DNA of 32,097 nucleotides from the NCBI GenBank assembly GCA_947624645.1, contig CANQLG010000024.1, forward strand, positions 1-32,097. The letters run 5' to 3'. This document shows positions 31,213 through 32,097 of this stretch, piece by piece; the first letter of the stretch is position 1; every line of letters begins with the position of its first letter. Source of the stretch: Candidatus Gastranaerophilales bacterium. GTDB taxonomy: Bacteria > Cyanobacteriota > Vampirovibrionia > Gastranaerophilales > Gastranaerophilaceae. The notes under the pieces are model-generated. The model was given only the letters and a program-made list of their open reading frames with translations, had not been told where the DNA came from and did not search any database. The translations under genes and the position numbers were made by a program.

Positions 31213-32097
31213 TTAATCACCAAATACTATAAACGGCATATCTTTTTTAATAGCATATTCTTTTAAAAAGTCTTCTTGTTTATCGACAAAATCTATTACA
31301 TCTCCGACTTTATCATTTTCACTGTACGCAAATACTCCCATTACCTCGGGATTTGTTATATACATTTCGTTATACGCTCTGTTCCCGCGCCTTGTATTTG
31401 AATTTATCGCAGAAAATGCCTGTATTATTTTATTCCTTACATCCTCAGGTTCTATCGACGTAAACGGTTTATCCGCATTATCCTTTACAAATTGAATATA
31501 CTCATCATTCGTCATTCCAAGTGTATCTTTTATTAGTTCAGATATATATTTTCGGTCACTTTCTCTACGTCCGCCAAATATATAATTACGTTTAAATTCA
31601 TCTATATTCTTCCCGCAGCCTGAACCGGAATCTGTTTCTCCGCCACCATGCATATATTTTGTCGGGGTTGTTAATAATACTCCCTGAGTCCTAAAAAATC
31701 TGTATTTACTCTCAGGTCGCTCCGTATAACTTACCGATAATAATGCATCTGAATCCGGAAGCGCAAATGCGTCAAACTTTGCCAGCTGGTTTGAATAATC
31801 TAATCCATGCGCAAAAAACTTTATATTTCCTGTATTTACATCCTCAATTGATTGTATTTTGCCTCTCCTTGACGAAAATCCGTGTGCCTCTATACCACTT
31901 GATATTGAGTATTTTGGGAATCCTATCTTTTCCCAATCTTCATTTTCTACTTCATTATATTTTATTATTACAAGTCCGTCTCTATTTTTATATACGCCTT
32001 TTATATTTGTTGTTCCATCTACATTTACTCTTGTTATCGCTTTTTCAATTTCACTTGCCTTCGGTATCGGTGTTACAGGCATTAAAGGCTGCGAGGT
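31213..32097 (-). CDS. Unrecognised protein, C-terminal 294 residues
   Basis: The frame stays open through the right edge (upstream codons read T-S-Q-P-L before a Met at 32082), so the start is probably outside the window. The visible part is polar and beta-rich, with HGFSSRRGKIQSIED, YMHGGGETDSGSGCGKN, a helical stretch around LGMTNDEYIQFVKDNAD, EDVRNKIIQAFSAI, and YNEMYITNPEVMGVFAYSE near the end. No membrane segment or known domain is recognised. The Gly/Cys-rich GGGETDSGSGCGK patch could be a loop or ligand site. By eye the base composition of parts of this gene is somewhat richer in G+C than its neighbours, which may indicate transfer. Coding is likely from the long open frame; function unknown. 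Confidence 0.7.
   Translation of the reverse strand, partial: TSQPLMPVTPIPKASEIEKAITRVNVDGTTNIKGVYKNRDGLVIIKYNEVENEDWEKIGFPKYSISSGIEAHGFSSRRGKIQSIEDVNTGNIKFFAHGLDYSNQLAKFDAFALPDSDALLSVSYTERPESKYRFFRTQGVLLTTPTKYMHGGGETDSGSGCGKNIDEFKRNYIFGGRRESDRKYISELIKDTLGMTNDEYIQFVKDNADKPFTSIEPEDVRNKIIQAFSAINSNTRRGNRAYNEMYITNPEVMGVFAYSENDKVGDVIDFVDKQEDFLKEYAIKKDMPFIVFGD

Overview
The window reads as AT-rich chromosomal DNA from a non-photosynthetic relative of Cyanobacteria, most likely a gut Gastranaerophilales/Melainabacteria-type organism (inference). The evidence is a Ycf23/DUF561 protein (a family I know from cyanobacteria and plastids), diderm envelope genes (kdsA for Kdo, a TolC-like outer-membrane channel, glmU), very low GC, and several hypothetical proteins that resemble no familiar family. 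No phage, insertion sequence, CRISPR array or plasmid gene was seen. It looks like a core-genome segment with a few lineage-specific genes.

Left part (1-9380). The 3' end of spmA overlaps spmB. A TolC/NodT-type channel gene on the minus strand diverges from emrA-emrB, together specifying a three-part drug exporter. Next come glmU and prs, in the same order as gcaD-prs in Bacillus, followed by a radical SAM gene two bases after prs. It meets, tail to tail, a pair of small secreted-protein genes on the minus strand, and then a YkgJ-type cysteine-cluster gene.

Middle (9390-19500). uvrC, a SPASM radical SAM gene and a DUF815 AAA+ ATPase gene overlap and form one translationally coupled operon. 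uvrC and the YkgJ-type gene share a 23-bp intergenic region centred on the palindrome ATTATAAT, a -10 element readable in both directions. proB and proA (proline synthesis) are flanked by two unusual sugar-nucleotidyltransferase-like genes of 466 and 677 residues. uvrC and proB both lack a ribosome binding site and have TATAAT placed so that transcription should start on the A of the ATG, so both are candidate leaderless mRNAs.

Right part (19600-32097). Mostly minus strand: a WG-repeat secreted protein and a stand-alone OLD-type TOPRIM protein; ycf23; a small membrane protein; pdxJ (vitamin B6). Then tRNA-Asn, a NifX/NifB-like cluster-binding protein and kdsA on the plus strand. Then an NfeD-like/flotillin pair, asd-dapA (lysine/diaminopimelate), a D-2-hydroxyacid dehydrogenase, and the C-terminal part of an unrecognised protein that runs off the right edge. 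Strong intrinsic terminators separate most units. Between asd and the dehydrogenase gene a good promoter and a U-tailed terminator, both on the plus strand with no ORF between them, suggest an undescribed ~70-nt small RNA.
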